Positions 1-9,112 of a stretch of DNA of 64,000 nucleotides are shown piece after piece (positions within the stretch are counted from its first letter, which is position 1; every line of letters begins with the position of its first letter). The stretch is from CAZUQP01 sp964622455 (GTDB lineage: Bacteria; Pseudomonadota; Gammaproteobacteria; DSM-16500): NCBI GenBank assembly GCA_964622455.1, contig CAZUQP010000032.1, positions 92,762 through 156,761 of the forward strand, in the 5' to 3' direction. The position numbers and the translations under genes are program-made. Below the pieces are notes generated by a model. The model saw nothing but the letters and a program-made list of their open reading frames with translations. It made no database searches and was not told the origin of the DNA.

Positions 1-606
1 TTCCTGCAGATTTTTTTCTCTGCTAATTTATTTATTGATCGACTCATCAATAAACAAATAGCAGGTGTTGCAGTCCCAACCACTGCATTTTATTCTCTAG
101 AAAGTGTATTTGTGATTTTGTTGGGCCCCTTATTTGCCTGGTCGTGGCAAACACTCAATCAAAATAAGCGTAACCCTTCAACATTTATTAAATTTGTTTG
201 GGCAATTTTTTTTGTAGGACTCGGTTTTTTAACTCTCACAGTGAGCACGTTCTTTAGTAATGATGCGCATCTTATTAATCCTCTCTGGATTGTGTTTTCT
301 TATTTATTCATCACCATCGGTGAATTATTGCTGTCGCCCATTGGACTTGCTGCTGTTACTTTGCTATCACCCCCTCGACTCACTGGAATGATGATGGGCA
401 TTTGGTTTGTAGCCCTTGGTTTTGGCGGTGAATTTGCAGGATTTTTGGCAACACTCTCAAGTGTTCCAAAAACCGCAACGACCCCTTTATCGCAGTTACC
501 GATTTATCGTCATGCTTTTTTTAATTTTTCTTTGATTGCCTTTACAGTGGCCCTGCTGTTATTTTTTCTGCAACTCGCATTAAGAAAAAAATTGGATACT
601 GATTAA
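1..606 (+). CDS. POT-family proton-dependent peptide transporter, C-terminal part (5' cut by window edge)
   Basis: The frame is open from base 1 to a TAA at 604-606, so this is the last 201 codons of a gene that begins upstream. The segment around NLFIDRL and PTTAFYSLES, followed by hydrophobic helices, matches the second half of POT/PTR-family (DtpA-like) di- and tripeptide:proton symporters. Four to five membrane spans are visible, ending in a short basic tail. Full family members are about 480-500 residues, so the N-terminal half lies outside the window. The substrate cannot be judged from this half. No clear terminator follows; the next gene has its own promoter-like sequence. Confidence 0.85.
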   Translation, partial: FLQIFFSANLFIDRLINKQIAGVAVPTTAFYSLESVFVILLGPLFAWSWQTLNQNKRNPSTFIKFVWAIFFVGLGFLTLTVSTFFSNDAHLINPLWIVFSYLFITIGELLLSPIGLAAVTLLSPPRLTGMMMGIWFVALGFGGEFAGFLATLSSVPKTATTPLSQLPIYRHAFFNFSLIAFTVALLLFFLQLALRKKLDTD

Positions 607-664
607 TCCCTAAAAAACCTATTTACTTGTTAATTAAATATGCAATTAACGTGATTTTGTTTTT

Positions 665-691
665 TTGTTAACAAATAAAAACTGTTATAAT
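665..691 (+). promoter_or_regulatory. Putative sigma70 promoter for the KAP NTPase gene
   Basis: A TTGTTA element at 665-670 and a consensus TATAAT at 686-691 lie 15 bases apart in AT-rich sequence, about 55 bases upstream of the GTG start at 747. The -10 is perfect; the spacer is shorter than the preferred 17. Confidence 0.4.
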
Positions 692-746
692 AAATATAAA
701 GTTAGATACTCTTTCGAATGACTTTCTATTTCGGGAGTAAGCTATC

Positions 747-2918
747 GTGTTTGATGCAGACCGTCCTATTCAAAAAAACGAACAAGACCGGTTAGGCCGT
801 TCCGGTTTTGCTAAGTATTTAGCGCGCTCTATTCTCGATCATAAAAATCCCGAAAGCCTAGTCATTGGATTGTATGGCGGTTTTGGCACTGGCAAAACCT
901 CCCTCATTAATCTCATCGCAGAAGAACTTCAGTTAGCGGGCAATAATATGTTGGATGAAGAAAAACCCGTCGTTTTAAATTTCAGCCCGTGGAGTTATTC
1001 AGGACAAGATAGTTTGATCTACCATTTTTTTCGAAGGTTATCATCGGCAATTCGACATGCGCCTCAGTTTAAAAATTCTGAAAAAATTGTTTTTCTGCTT
1101 GAGCTTTATGTTTCTTTTTTTACAAACCGCCCAACACCTCAATTATTACAGCCAAAAAAACAGTTACTAAAACAATTCTTATCTGAAACATCTAACCAAT
1201 ACGGCTGGGAATCAGGCCGTGATTTAACCCACGTTAAAGCTGAATTAAATGAATTATTGCGCCAGCAAAAACATAAAATAATTATTTTTATTGATAATAT
1301 TGCACGCCTGCATGATGAGGAAATCGCTCAAATTTTTCAAATAACAAAATCCATGGGAGATTATCTCAACACAGTGTATGTGTTAGCCATAGATAAACAG
1401 CGGGTGATGCACGCAATCGCCAATGTCTATCATCTCAATGGTACAGATTATTTGGAAAAAATAGTGCAGCTCCCATTTGAAATACCTGCTTTTTCAAAAC
1501 AAGATGTAGAAAGCATCTTGCTAGACCGCTTAACCCCTGTTGTCAATGCAGTGCCAGAAGATATGTGGGACAATAAATACTGGAATGATATTTATTATCT
1601 AGCATTAAAATATTTTTTTAATGACTGCCGTGATATTACTCATTATGTCAATACACTGAGCTTTAGTTTTCCACGCGTCAAAGAATTAGTCAATCCAGTT
1701 GATTTTTTTGCGATTACCGTGCTTCATGTTTTTTCGCCGGAAATATTTTTAAAGATCAAGGAAAACAAAGATTTATTTACTGATCTTGTAAGCCATGTAT
1801 TCGAAGATGATAAAAATAAAATGCTTGAGGACAGCTTGCGCTGCGATAATATTTTAAATTTTTCGACAACTGTTCCTGAAGATGTTTTGAAAAAATTACT
1901 CATGATATTATTTCCAAAATTACGCGCCCTTTATGAAAAAAACGTCCCTTTTTATCATTCAGAGGAACTTTCTCGCCGCAATCGACGGATTTGCAGTGCG
2001 GATTTTTTTGACGCTTACTTTCAATTCGCCATTCCATCAAGAGATATCTCCGCAGCTGAAATGAATGCGATTTTGTCTCTTGCCTCTCATAAAAAAGCAT
2101 TTGCCGAAACGATTCTTTGTTTAAATAAAGATGAACGGGCGCTCTATTTTTTGGAAAAACTAGATAGTATTTCCTCTCATAAAATTCCTGAAAATAATAG
2201 AAAAAATATTATCGAGGCACTTTTAGATTGTGCTGACTTATTTCCTGAGGGAATGGAAAGCCCTTTACGTGTTAATACGCCCATGCGCATTCATCGAATT
2301 TTGCATCAATTATTTAGGCAAATTTCAAATCCTGAAGAACGCTTTATTACTTTTAGAGAAGCCATCAAGAACTCGGCATTAAGCGTGTATAGCTTAGTTC
2401 ATGAAATCAATGCGCAATATGATGAAAAACTTGCTGCAGAAGACACTTTAATTCCTGCCGAACAACATGACTTTACCTTGAATCAACTCGAAACATTGCA
2501 AAAATTAGTTTGTCAAAAAATTTCTTACTGGGCAACGATGGATAGACTGGCTGAACACCCTAAACTCATGGAACTCCTGCGTGCTTTCAAAGCATGGGGT
2601 GATAATAATGAATGCGAGAATTTTGTTGGTCATTTGGTACAAGAAGATAAAGGTTTGATTGTATTTTTATGTGCAGCACTCAAAGAACCTATTATCCAAA
2701 CCATGACAAAATTAACTAAAAATACACTATGGTCAGAATATTTATCCATCATTGAAGAATTTATTTCCGTTAATATTATAGCACCACACGCCAAAATGAT
2801 ATTTGAAGATCCTGATTTTGAAAAATTACGCGAAGAAGAACAATTAGCTATTCTGATTTTTCTCGATTTAATTCATGCAGACACAACAAAAACTATTCCG
2901 CAAACAACGCCTGAATAA
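747..2918 (+). CDS. KAP-family P-loop NTPase
   Basis: This 723-residue protein starts at GTG 747, with a GGGAG ribosome binding site at 733-737. The N-terminus has the KAP pattern: DRPI, the GLYGGFGTGKTS Walker A (K50, T51), then NFSPWSYSG near residue 78. The Walker B region is FIDNIARL near residues 181-188, where most KAP proteins have FIDDLDR, so the second acidic residue and the arginine-preceding Asp are replaced. A YVLAIDKQRV sensor-like strand follows near 211. There is no convincing membrane hairpin between the Walker motifs, so it is probably cytoplasmic. The C-terminal 450 residues are helical and unrecognised. KAP proteins include the phage-exclusion protein PifA and animal scaffold NTPases. 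It is a single gene with its own promoter, so defence is only a possibility. Confidence 0.8.
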   Translation: MFDADRPIQKNEQDRLGRSGFAKYLARSILDHKNPESLVIGLYGGFGTGKTSLINLIAEELQLAGNNMLDEEKPVVLNFSPWSYSGQDSLIYHFFRRLSSAIRHAPQFKNSEKIVFLLELYVSFFTNRPTPQLLQPKKQLLKQFLSETSNQYGWESGRDLTHVKAELNELLRQQKHKIIIFIDNIARLHDEEIAQIFQITKSMGDYLNTVYVLAIDKQRVMHAIANVYHLNGTDYLEKIVQLPFEIPAFSKQDVESILLDRLTPVVNAVPEDMWDNKYWNDIYYLALKYFFNDCRDITHYVNTLSFSFPRVKELVNPVDFFAITVLHVFSPEIFLKIKENKDLFTDLVSHVFEDDKNKMLEDSLRCDNILNFSTTVPEDVLKKLLMILFPKLRALYEKNVPFYHSEELSRRNRRICSADFFDAYFQFAIPSRDISAAEMNAILSLASHKKAFAETILCLNKDERALYFLEKLDSISSHKIPENNRKNIIEALLDCADLFPEGMESPLRVNTPMRIHRILHQLFRQISNPEERFITFREAIKNSALSVYSLVHEINAQYDEKLAAEDTLIPAEQHDFTLNQLETLQKLVCQKISYWATMDRLAEHPKLMELLRAFKAWGDNNECENFVGHLVQEDKGLIVFLCAALKEPIIQTMTKLTKNTLWSEYLSIIEEFISVNIIAPHAKMIFEDPDFEKLREEEQLAILIFLDLIHADTTKTIPQTTPE

Positions 2919-2927
2919 TAAAGAGAT

Positions 2928-4673
2928 TTACAAACTTGCGACCAAACTAAAAAATCCGCGCGGACATCGGCCTCGGCCGACCAATTCTTCCGCAGCGATT
3001 TCTTTTGTTAATGGCTGCGCTATCATGACATTGCCCGTCAAATGATTGGTGACAACAAACCGAATCCCAAGTCCCGTAGAAGTCGCGCTTTGTTTTTGTT
3101 TAATCCCGACAACTTCTTTGATATTCCAAATAACACCTGCATCATAAAACATATAAAACTGCATCGATCTTAATAAAAACCATTCGGGGACTACATCCAT
3201 ACGAAGTTCAGCACTTCCTGAAAGGCCTTTATCGCCAATAATTTCTGCGGGATCATAGCCGCGGCCCAATTGGCTGCCGCCAAAACCGAATTGTTCTGAT
3301 GCCAATAAAGCTTCTAAAGGATACTGGCCATTCATGATCATAAAAAATGAGAACCTGCCGGGCAAAGGCTGCAACCGCACAGCTTGCACAATCATTTTAG
3401 TAAAAATGCCATCTGCCCCAAACCGGGAAGTTGTCAACGAATTAGGATTGTTGGATGCGCCTAAAATATTAAGACCTTGTTCAAAGTGTAATCCTAATAA
3501 ATTTGCGCCCCTGAAACGGTCGGAAAAATCATAGTTAGCACCCAATTTAACGGAACGGATGTGATCGGTGTAAAGGGGGAAAGTAAATGAAGTCACTTGG
3601 CTGTCTAAATAATCGAATCCACCATCCAGCGTTAGGTTTTTAGTCCTTGAACGAATCCATGGATATTCAAATGCACCATAATAAGTCGTTGAGTTACCAT
3701 TAATATCAATCACCGCAAGGTCAAGGCCCGGCTGAGTTTTTGAATTATTTTTTCCAAACGTTGCTGAAAGTCCTTCAATACCGACCGGCACTCGATAAGA
3801 AATATCATAGAATTTTAATTGTTGCGGCCGTGTAGTCGTTGCATAAATAGCGCGGGTTGCATCCCCCGGCCTAAAAATAGAATTTAAGGCCGCATGTGCA
3901 GTCCACTGTTGCGGGCCAATGTAGAGAGTTCCATAATTATCATAGGACAATGATCCTGTTAGAGTGCTCATTTCAGACGACAAATGCAAATCTGATGCGC
4001 CCACCTCTGTCTTAGAAGGTTCCAATACAGCCTTGACTTGTACACCCGGAATTTCATTGGCTAAGCGCAAATAATATTCCATCACTTTAATCTGTAATGG
4101 CCGCGATTTTGAAATTTGCTCGCCATAAGATTGAATTAATGATTTAGCCCCCTTGGGCACACCGATGACTGTGACTTGGTCAATATACCCTTCAATGATC
4201 TTCACATGAACAACACCCGCATGGACACGTTGAGGCGGCAAAATGGCGCGCGATAAAATATAGCCATTATTGCGATAAAAATTCGTAATGCTTTGAACAA
4301 TTTCTTGTAATTCCGCAATCGAAATTTGAGTATTTAGCTTGTCTTTATAAAGAACACTTAATTGCTCATCCGAATAAACATGATTGTCTTCAAGAATAAT
4401 TTTTGTCAGTTTAAAGGTGATCTTCGAGGCCTCTGGCCCTAACGCTGATGGTTGTTGTTGCGGCGCCTTAGTAGGAGGCAATGCAGAAGGAGTTTCCTGT
4501 TGCGGTGTTGAAAAGATTTTACTAACAACGCCAGGCTGAGTGCTGCCAGGCAATGCATTTTTGACTGCTTGAGACGCGGCCGTTTCACCCGCTGTTTGCG
4601 CGACTGCTGATATACTTAACAAAATGCTAAAAAAAGCCGCCCCTATTAGTATAACCAGCCTAGCTGCTTTCAT
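2928..4673 (-). CDS. ShlB/FhaC/HecB-type two-partner secretion transporter (TpsB)
   Basis: This is an outer-membrane pore predicted to export a TpsA exoprotein. An ATG at 4673 gives a typical signal peptide ending near SAVAQ and has an AAGGA site upstream; the frame also allows a TTG at 4697, which is less likely. A Pro/Gln-rich linker follows, then a ShlB-type POTRA domain (about residues 85-160, with YRNNGYILSRAILPPQ) and a 16-strand-type barrel region. The loop-6 motif appears as LGRGYDP and the end reads FFSLVASL. The final residue is Leu, whereas most barrel proteins end in an aromatic residue. No TpsA gene is present in the window. It is divergent from the CHASE2 cyclase gene, and CHASE2, FecR and TpsB genes often co-occur. 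Confidence 0.85.
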   Translation of the reverse strand: MKAARLVILIGAAFFSILLSISAVAQTAGETAASQAVKNALPGSTQPGVVSKIFSTPQQETPSALPPTKAPQQQPSALGPEASKITFKLTKIILEDNHVYSDEQLSVLYKDKLNTQISIAELQEIVQSITNFYRNNGYILSRAILPPQRVHAGVVHVKIIEGYIDQVTVIGVPKGAKSLIQSYGEQISKSRPLQIKVMEYYLRLANEIPGVQVKAVLEPSKTEVGASDLHLSSEMSTLTGSLSYDNYGTLYIGPQQWTAHAALNSIFRPGDATRAIYATTTRPQQLKFYDISYRVPVGIEGLSATFGKNNSKTQPGLDLAVIDINGNSTTYYGAFEYPWIRSRTKNLTLDGGFDYLDSQVTSFTFPLYTDHIRSVKLGANYDFSDRFRGANLLGLHFEQGLNILGASNNPNSLTTSRFGADGIFTKMIVQAVRLQPLPGRFSFFMIMNGQYPLEALLASEQFGFGGSQLGRGYDPAEIIGDKGLSGSAELRMDVVPEWFLLRSMQFYMFYDAGVIWNIKEVVGIKQKQSATSTGLGIRFVVTNHLTGNVMIAQPLTKEIAAEELVGRGRCPRGFFSLVASL

Positions 4674-4807
4674 GCCATCTTCATCCTTAATAGGCAATTT
4701 TTTTATACTGAATTATTTTTAAAGCATTATAACCATCCCCGAATAATATTACTACTGCATACCTTTCTTGCTATACTTTACCCTGAAAACTTAGGGAAAA
4801 ATAACTC

Positions 4808-7009
4808 ATGCATAAACGCATTCCTTTTGTCCTGGGGTTTGTCCTGCTTGCTATAGCCCTATGGTTACAAATTACTTCCATAAAACCGGTTGAACATTTC
4901 GTCACCCGCTTAGAAAACATCCTTTATGATATGCAATTACGTGCCGCTTTATTTACACAGCAAAAACCTTTAGCTGCCACGGCCGTTATTGTAGACATTG
5001 ATGATAAAAGTCTTGAGGGAGAAGGGCGGTGGCCATGGCCGCGTGCAAAACTTGCTTTTTTAATGACTCGTTTACAACAAGAAGGTGCAGTTGTCATTGC
5101 TTTAGATATTATTTTTCCGGAAAAAGAGAGCAATATTGCTGAAAAAGTGTTGCAAAAATTAACTGACGAAAAATTGAATACTCAAGAAATTCAATCTTTA
5201 TTCAAAAAAATTGCCCCTCACTTCGCTCATGATGAGCAATTTGCGAAAAGCTTAACAAAAATGGATGTTGTATTGGGCATCAGTTTTACTCCGGAAGCAA
5301 AAGCCCAAGGCGTTTTATCGCCTGCTATTCTTGAATTGAAATCCAGAGAAGAAAAACAATTAGGCTTTATTGATGCGCCCGGTGTGATAGGAAACGTATC
5401 CACGTTACAGCCCGCTGCTAAAAGCGCAGGATTTATTAATGTATTTCCAGATGAAGACGGTATTGTTCGCCGTGTTCCCCTCCTCATTCGCTATCAAAAT
5501 AGATTGTACCCGTCACTCGCTTTAGAAGCTGTACGGCTTTATTTATTAAGCTCTATAGAATTAGTCAGTGCTGAGTATGGTGACCAACAAAGAATAGAGG
5601 GTGTTAAACTTGCCAATCATTTTATTCCGACAGATGAAAAGGGACAAGTCATTATTCCTTTTCGCGGAAAAAGTTTTACGTTTCCTTATTATTCCGCAAC
5701 TGATATTTTAAATAAAAAAATCCCCCCCGGAGCGCTTCACGGAAAAATTGTTTTTCTCGGCACTTCAGCAACTGGTTTGGGTGAGCTAAAAGCAACAGCT
5801 GTTGAAAATGTTTTTCCGGGTGTTGAAATTCAAGCAAGCGTTGCTGAGGGTATTTTAACAGATCAATTCGCTCATCGGCCTGCGTGGATTTTTGGGGCAG
5901 AACTTTTTATTACATTGATTCTGGGCATCCTTTTTATTTTTATTTTCCCTTATTTTGGCCCGCGATCATTAACATTATTTATGATTGTAGTTCCCTTGTT
6001 GTTATTTTTTATAGACAGTTGGGTACAAGAACAAACGGGGTTAATTATTTATCTTTTAATTCCTATTGCTTTTACGGTGATATTAGCAATGATGTATATT
6101 GTTTATGGATATTTATTTGAAACGCGTAAACGTGAACGATTAAAAGAAATGTTTGGTCAATACGTTCCAGAAAAACATATTGATGAAATGTTAGGAAGTG
6201 AAGGAAATTACGGGCTTTATGGCGAAGAGCGAGAAATGACAGTACTTTTTGCAGATATTAGAAATTTCACCGCCATTTCTGAACCGCTTTCGGCAAGTGA
6301 TCTTAAAAAAATGTTAAATGAGTTTTTTACGCCTATGACAGAAATTATTTTCAAACATCGCGGCACGATTGATAAATATGTGGGCGATATGATTATGGCT
6401 TTCTGGGGAGCTCCTCTTAAAGATAAAAATCATGCTCAACATGCCATCAAAGCAGCACTTGACATGCGAAAGGCCTTAGCTCCATTGAATACAAGGTTCG
6501 CTGAAAAAGGATGGGCAAAAATAAACATTGGCATGGGTTTGAATAGCGGCGTTATGAATATTGGTGATATGGGATCAAAATTCAGACGAAACTATACTGT
6601 ATTAGGAGATACTGTCAATTTAGCTTCTCGTACAGAAGGGCTTACCAAATATTATGGGGTCGATATTATTGTGACCGAAAACATTCAAACCCATCAGCCT
6701 TCGTTTATTTTTCGTAAATTAGATCGCGTAAGAGTAAAAGGTAAAAAAACAGGGTTAGAAATTTATGAACTTCTTTGCACCGTTAAAGAATTGACGCCCT
6801 CGCTCCGCGAAGAAATTGATTTGCATCATGAAGCACTTAACGCTTATTTTAATCAAGCATGGCAAAAATCAGAAACTCTTTTCAGAAAACTCCATGAACT
6901 ACATCCGCACGCAAAATTATATAAACTTTATTTAGAACGTATTGCCGAATTTAAACGAAACGCACCGCCCGCAGATTGGGATGGAATTTATACGCATGCA
7001 TTTAAGTGA
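4808..7009 (+). CDS. CHASE2-domain class III adenylate/guanylate cyclase
   Basis: This 733-residue inner-membrane signalling protein starts at ATG 4808, with TTAGGG upstream. An N-terminal membrane anchor (residues about 5-25) leads into a periplasmic CHASE2 sensor (about 30-350, including VDIDDKSLEGEGRWPWPR). Three hydrophobic spans follow at about 360-440. The C-terminal catalytic domain (about 470-640) carries TVLFADIRNFTAISE with the first metal Asp, then DKYVGDMIMAFWG with the second metal Asp and a substrate-choosing Lys. NYTVLGDTVNLASR supplies the remaining active-site residues. The Lys favours ATP, so cAMP is the likely product. Its 3' end faces the FecR gene across 4 bases. The co-located FecR and TpsB genes suggest control of a surface secretion system. 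Confidence 0.9.
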   Translation: MHKRIPFVLGFVLLAIALWLQITSIKPVEHFVTRLENILYDMQLRAALFTQQKPLAATAVIVDIDDKSLEGEGRWPWPRAKLAFLMTRLQQEGAVVIALDIIFPEKESNIAEKVLQKLTDEKLNTQEIQSLFKKIAPHFAHDEQFAKSLTKMDVVLGISFTPEAKAQGVLSPAILELKSREEKQLGFIDAPGVIGNVSTLQPAAKSAGFINVFPDEDGIVRRVPLLIRYQNRLYPSLALEAVRLYLLSSIELVSAEYGDQQRIEGVKLANHFIPTDEKGQVIIPFRGKSFTFPYYSATDILNKKIPPGALHGKIVFLGTSATGLGELKATAVENVFPGVEIQASVAEGILTDQFAHRPAWIFGAELFITLILGILFIFIFPYFGPRSLTLFMIVVPLLLFFIDSWVQEQTGLIIYLLIPIAFTVILAMMYIVYGYLFETRKRERLKEMFGQYVPEKHIDEMLGSEGNYGLYGEEREMTVLFADIRNFTAISEPLSASDLKKMLNEFFTPMTEIIFKHRGTIDKYVGDMIMAFWGAPLKDKNHAQHAIKAALDMRKALAPLNTRFAEKGWAKINIGMGLNSGVMNIGDMGSKFRRNYTVLGDTVNLASRTEGLTKYYGVDIIVTENIQTHQPSFIFRKLDRVRVKGKKTGLEIYELLCTVKELTPSLREEIDLHHEALNAYFNQAWQKSETLFRKLHELHPHAKLYKLYLERIAEFKRNAPPADWDGIYTHAFK

Positions 7010-7013
7010 TGAA

Positions 7014-7895
7014 TTAATTAATACAAAAATCCGTCACTGAGCGCGGAGAACTGGATGAAGACGGTGCCTCAACTGATACAGAAGATTCGGTCGTTGTGGT
7101 ACTGCCCGTATCTGTACTCGTAATATGAGTATCTCCTTCGCTACTGCTCACAGTAGAAGTGGGGGGAGAAGATGAAGGCGCAACTGTACTGCTAGCTCCA
7201 ATGGGTATGGGTGATGGTAAATTTGCAGGTACTGTAGTAATAGCAGGTTGTCCTTTTAACATAGACGAAGGTGTATGTTTAACTTCAGGCATTTTACGCA
7301 GTCCTGAAATTTCTGCATAGACACGATCTTTTGCAGCATTCAGTTCCACTTGTCCCACTTCATTTGCAATCACAATTGCCCCTTTCACTAAACTGGCCGC
7401 TAATCCTTTAGAATGACTATAAGCAATCGTGAATTCAGTTCCACGGATACCTATCGTCGCAACTGGTGTGCGTACATGATAATGATCGGGATTACTCTTA
7501 GAAATAAAACCTGTAATCGTTCGAAAACCGCCTTTGATAAGACTTGATTGATAAGCGTTATGAGATGCCCCATGATTAAATTGATATTGATCAATACGAA
7601 ATGTAGTAGCAGGCCGCAAGGCAACCACACTTTTATCGGTAAAAACAATTTGGGCGCTGCCTGATGCGCTCGTCACAATGGTGTCCTTTTCATAAACGGC
7701 TGATCGTCTTTGTAAAACGCGCTTAGCAGGATGTGCAGGATTACTGGCTTCAACCACACCTTTCACCCATACAATTTGTCCCACTACGTGCGGAGGGGCC
7801 GCCGCATAAATCCCCTGACTACATCCCAATAGGATAAGTCCTAAAAAAACCGAAAAAAACAGCGAAAATTTTCGCCGATTGAAAAATGATGTCAT
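7014..7895 (-). CDS. FecR-domain periplasmic/secreted protein
   Basis: The product has 293 residues. The N-terminus is a signal peptide. A lipobox-like LLGC near residues 22-25 makes it a possible lipoprotein, although cleavage after the following AAA is also possible. The FecR domain spans about residues 35-160, with the pattern GQIVWVKGVVEA, GSAQIVFTDKSVVALRPATTFRIDQY and TPVATIGIRGTEF. The last 80 residues are a low-complexity Ser/Thr/Pro tail. Unlike classical FecR anti-sigma regulators there is no N-terminal cytoplasmic domain, so this is the exported type often found beside CHASE2 cyclases. It is convergent with the cyclase gene. Confidence 0.85.
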   Translation of the reverse strand: MTSFFNRRKFSLFFSVFLGLILLGCSQGIYAAAPPHVVGQIVWVKGVVEASNPAHPAKRVLQRRSAVYEKDTIVTSASGSAQIVFTDKSVVALRPATTFRIDQYQFNHGASHNAYQSSLIKGGFRTITGFISKSNPDHYHVRTPVATIGIRGTEFTIAYSHSKGLAASLVKGAIVIANEVGQVELNAAKDRVYAEISGLRKMPEVKHTPSSMLKGQPAITTVPANLPSPIPIGASSTVAPSSSPPTSTVSSSEGDTHITSTDTGSTTTTESSVSVEAPSSSSSPRSVTDFCIN

Positions 7896-8195
7896 ACCCC
7901 ACCCGCCGCGTGTATTAAAATCGTCCCGCCTCGCTCTTTAAGTATAAGCAATTTCATTTAATAATTCCTTGTTTTATAAGTGCTTCTTTTAAGATGATCG
8001 CTTTATATTTTAAAAATCCTTTTATATCAATATATTATAAATATCTCTGCATCTCACATTCATTATCTTAAAAATATATTTGACAAAAAAAAACTTCGAT
8101 GGCAACATAAGCAAGTTTGCGCGCAAATTTTCTAAATCATCCAAAACTCTTTTGGTTTTCGCTGATTATTTTAACTATATTTAAGGAGAATTGCC
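7896..8195. other. AT-rich intergenic region between divergent fecR-like and aaRS-like genes
   Basis: These 300 bases contain no convincing reading frame. A TTGACA hexamer is present at 8080-8085 on the plus strand, but no good -10 lies 16-18 bases downstream. A strong AAGGAG ribosome binding site at 8183-8188 serves the GTG start at 8196. No repeat or RNA gene was recognised. Confidence 0.5.
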
Positions 8196-9053
8196 GTGCA
8201 AGACATTTTCGCCTACAGCCATATCATTCGCCAATTACGCCGTTTTTTCCAAGATCATAAAGGTTATATCGAAGTTCCTGCGCAACCCAGGCTTTCAATA
8301 CTTGCCGCTTGTGAAGACCCAGAAACCATTACTCAATTTGTTTTCAGCGGCGTCAATTATCCTCTGCCGCAAACCGGCCAAATGTGGCTTGAAGCAGAGA
8401 TTTTAGATAACCCTACAGTCCCAGGCGTATTTTGTATTACAACAAGTTACCGCAATGAACCATTCCCAATCCCAGGGCGCCACGATAAAATTTTTCCCAT
8501 GTTTGAATTTGAATCCGCTGGCGGCATGAGTGAATTGAAAAAAGTTGAAGCTGAATTACTGGAATATTTAGGCTTTCCCGCTCCTGTTTCTTGTCTTTAT
8601 GATGCCGTTTGCCAAAAATATGGCACGTTTGAAATTAAATCCGACCATGAAATGTTAATGCAGCAAGAATTCGGCAACGTCATTAGCTTGGAACATTTTC
8701 CGCAACGCACACATCCTTTCTGGAACATGAAACATGATAAAAATGGGATCTTTAACAAAGTAGATGTGATTCTTTATGGCATGGAAACAATGGGCTCGGC
8801 AGAACGCTCGACCAATGTCGAAGAAATGCGCGAAAACTTTTTTACCATTTCAAATGGCCAATATGCAAAACTTCTCTTTAATGCCTTTGGCAAGGAACGT
8901 GTTATGAAAGAATTAGATATTTATCTTGATTTACCGATGTTCCCGCGTTTTGGCGGCGGCATTGGTGTGACTCGACTTGCACGCGCAATGAAATTGGCTG
9001 AAATCATTCCTGCAGATCCTGAAGCAAAGGAAGAATTGGCAAAAGCGGTTTAA
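8196..9053 (+). CDS. Amino acid--tRNA ligase-related protein (class II aaRS catalytic core, Asp/Asn type)
   Basis: This 285-residue protein starts at GTG 8196, fixed by AAGGAG seven bases upstream. It consists only of a class IIb synthetase-like catalytic core. Motif 2 is visible as TSYRNEPFPIPGRHDKIFPM near residues 88-107 and motif 3 as FGGGIGVTRLARAMK near 251-265. The OB-fold anticodon-binding domain of AspRS, AsnRS and LysRS is absent. Related stand-alone cores include asparagine synthetase A and archaeal asparagine-synthetase-related proteins. It may therefore make a free amino acid derivative or act on a non-tRNA target. A terminator-like hairpin separates it from the pyrE-like gene downstream. 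The function is unproven. Confidence 0.75.
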   Translation: MQDIFAYSHIIRQLRRFFQDHKGYIEVPAQPRLSILAACEDPETITQFVFSGVNYPLPQTGQMWLEAEILDNPTVPGVFCITTSYRNEPFPIPGRHDKIFPMFEFESAGGMSELKKVEAELLEYLGFPAPVSCLYDAVCQKYGTFEIKSDHEMLMQQEFGNVISLEHFPQRTHPFWNMKHDKNGIFNKVDVILYGMETMGSAERSTNVEEMRENFFTISNGQYAKLLFNAFGKERVMKELDIYLDLPMFPRFGGGIGVTRLARAMKLAEIIPADPEAKEELAKAV

Positions 9054-9060
9054 CTGCACG

Positions 9061-9097
9061 CGATCAGAGCACATTAAAAATGTTCTGATCGTTTTTA
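9061..9097 (+). terminator. Rho-independent terminator or attenuator between the aaRS-like gene and pyrE
   Basis: Bases 9061-9071 and 9081-9091 form an 11-bp stem (one G:T pair) around the loop CATTAAAAA, followed at once by GTTTTTATT. It lies 22 bases before the pyrE start. It could simply end the upstream transcript. It could also act as a pyrimidine-sensitive attenuator, as known before E. coli pyrE. Confidence 0.7.
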
Positions 9098-9112
9098 TTG
9101 ATCTGGTGAAGA

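Noticed and set aside
8041..8195. Riboswitch or attenuator before the aaRS-like gene
   Set aside because: The region is AT-rich without a stable hairpin or T-box-type elements.
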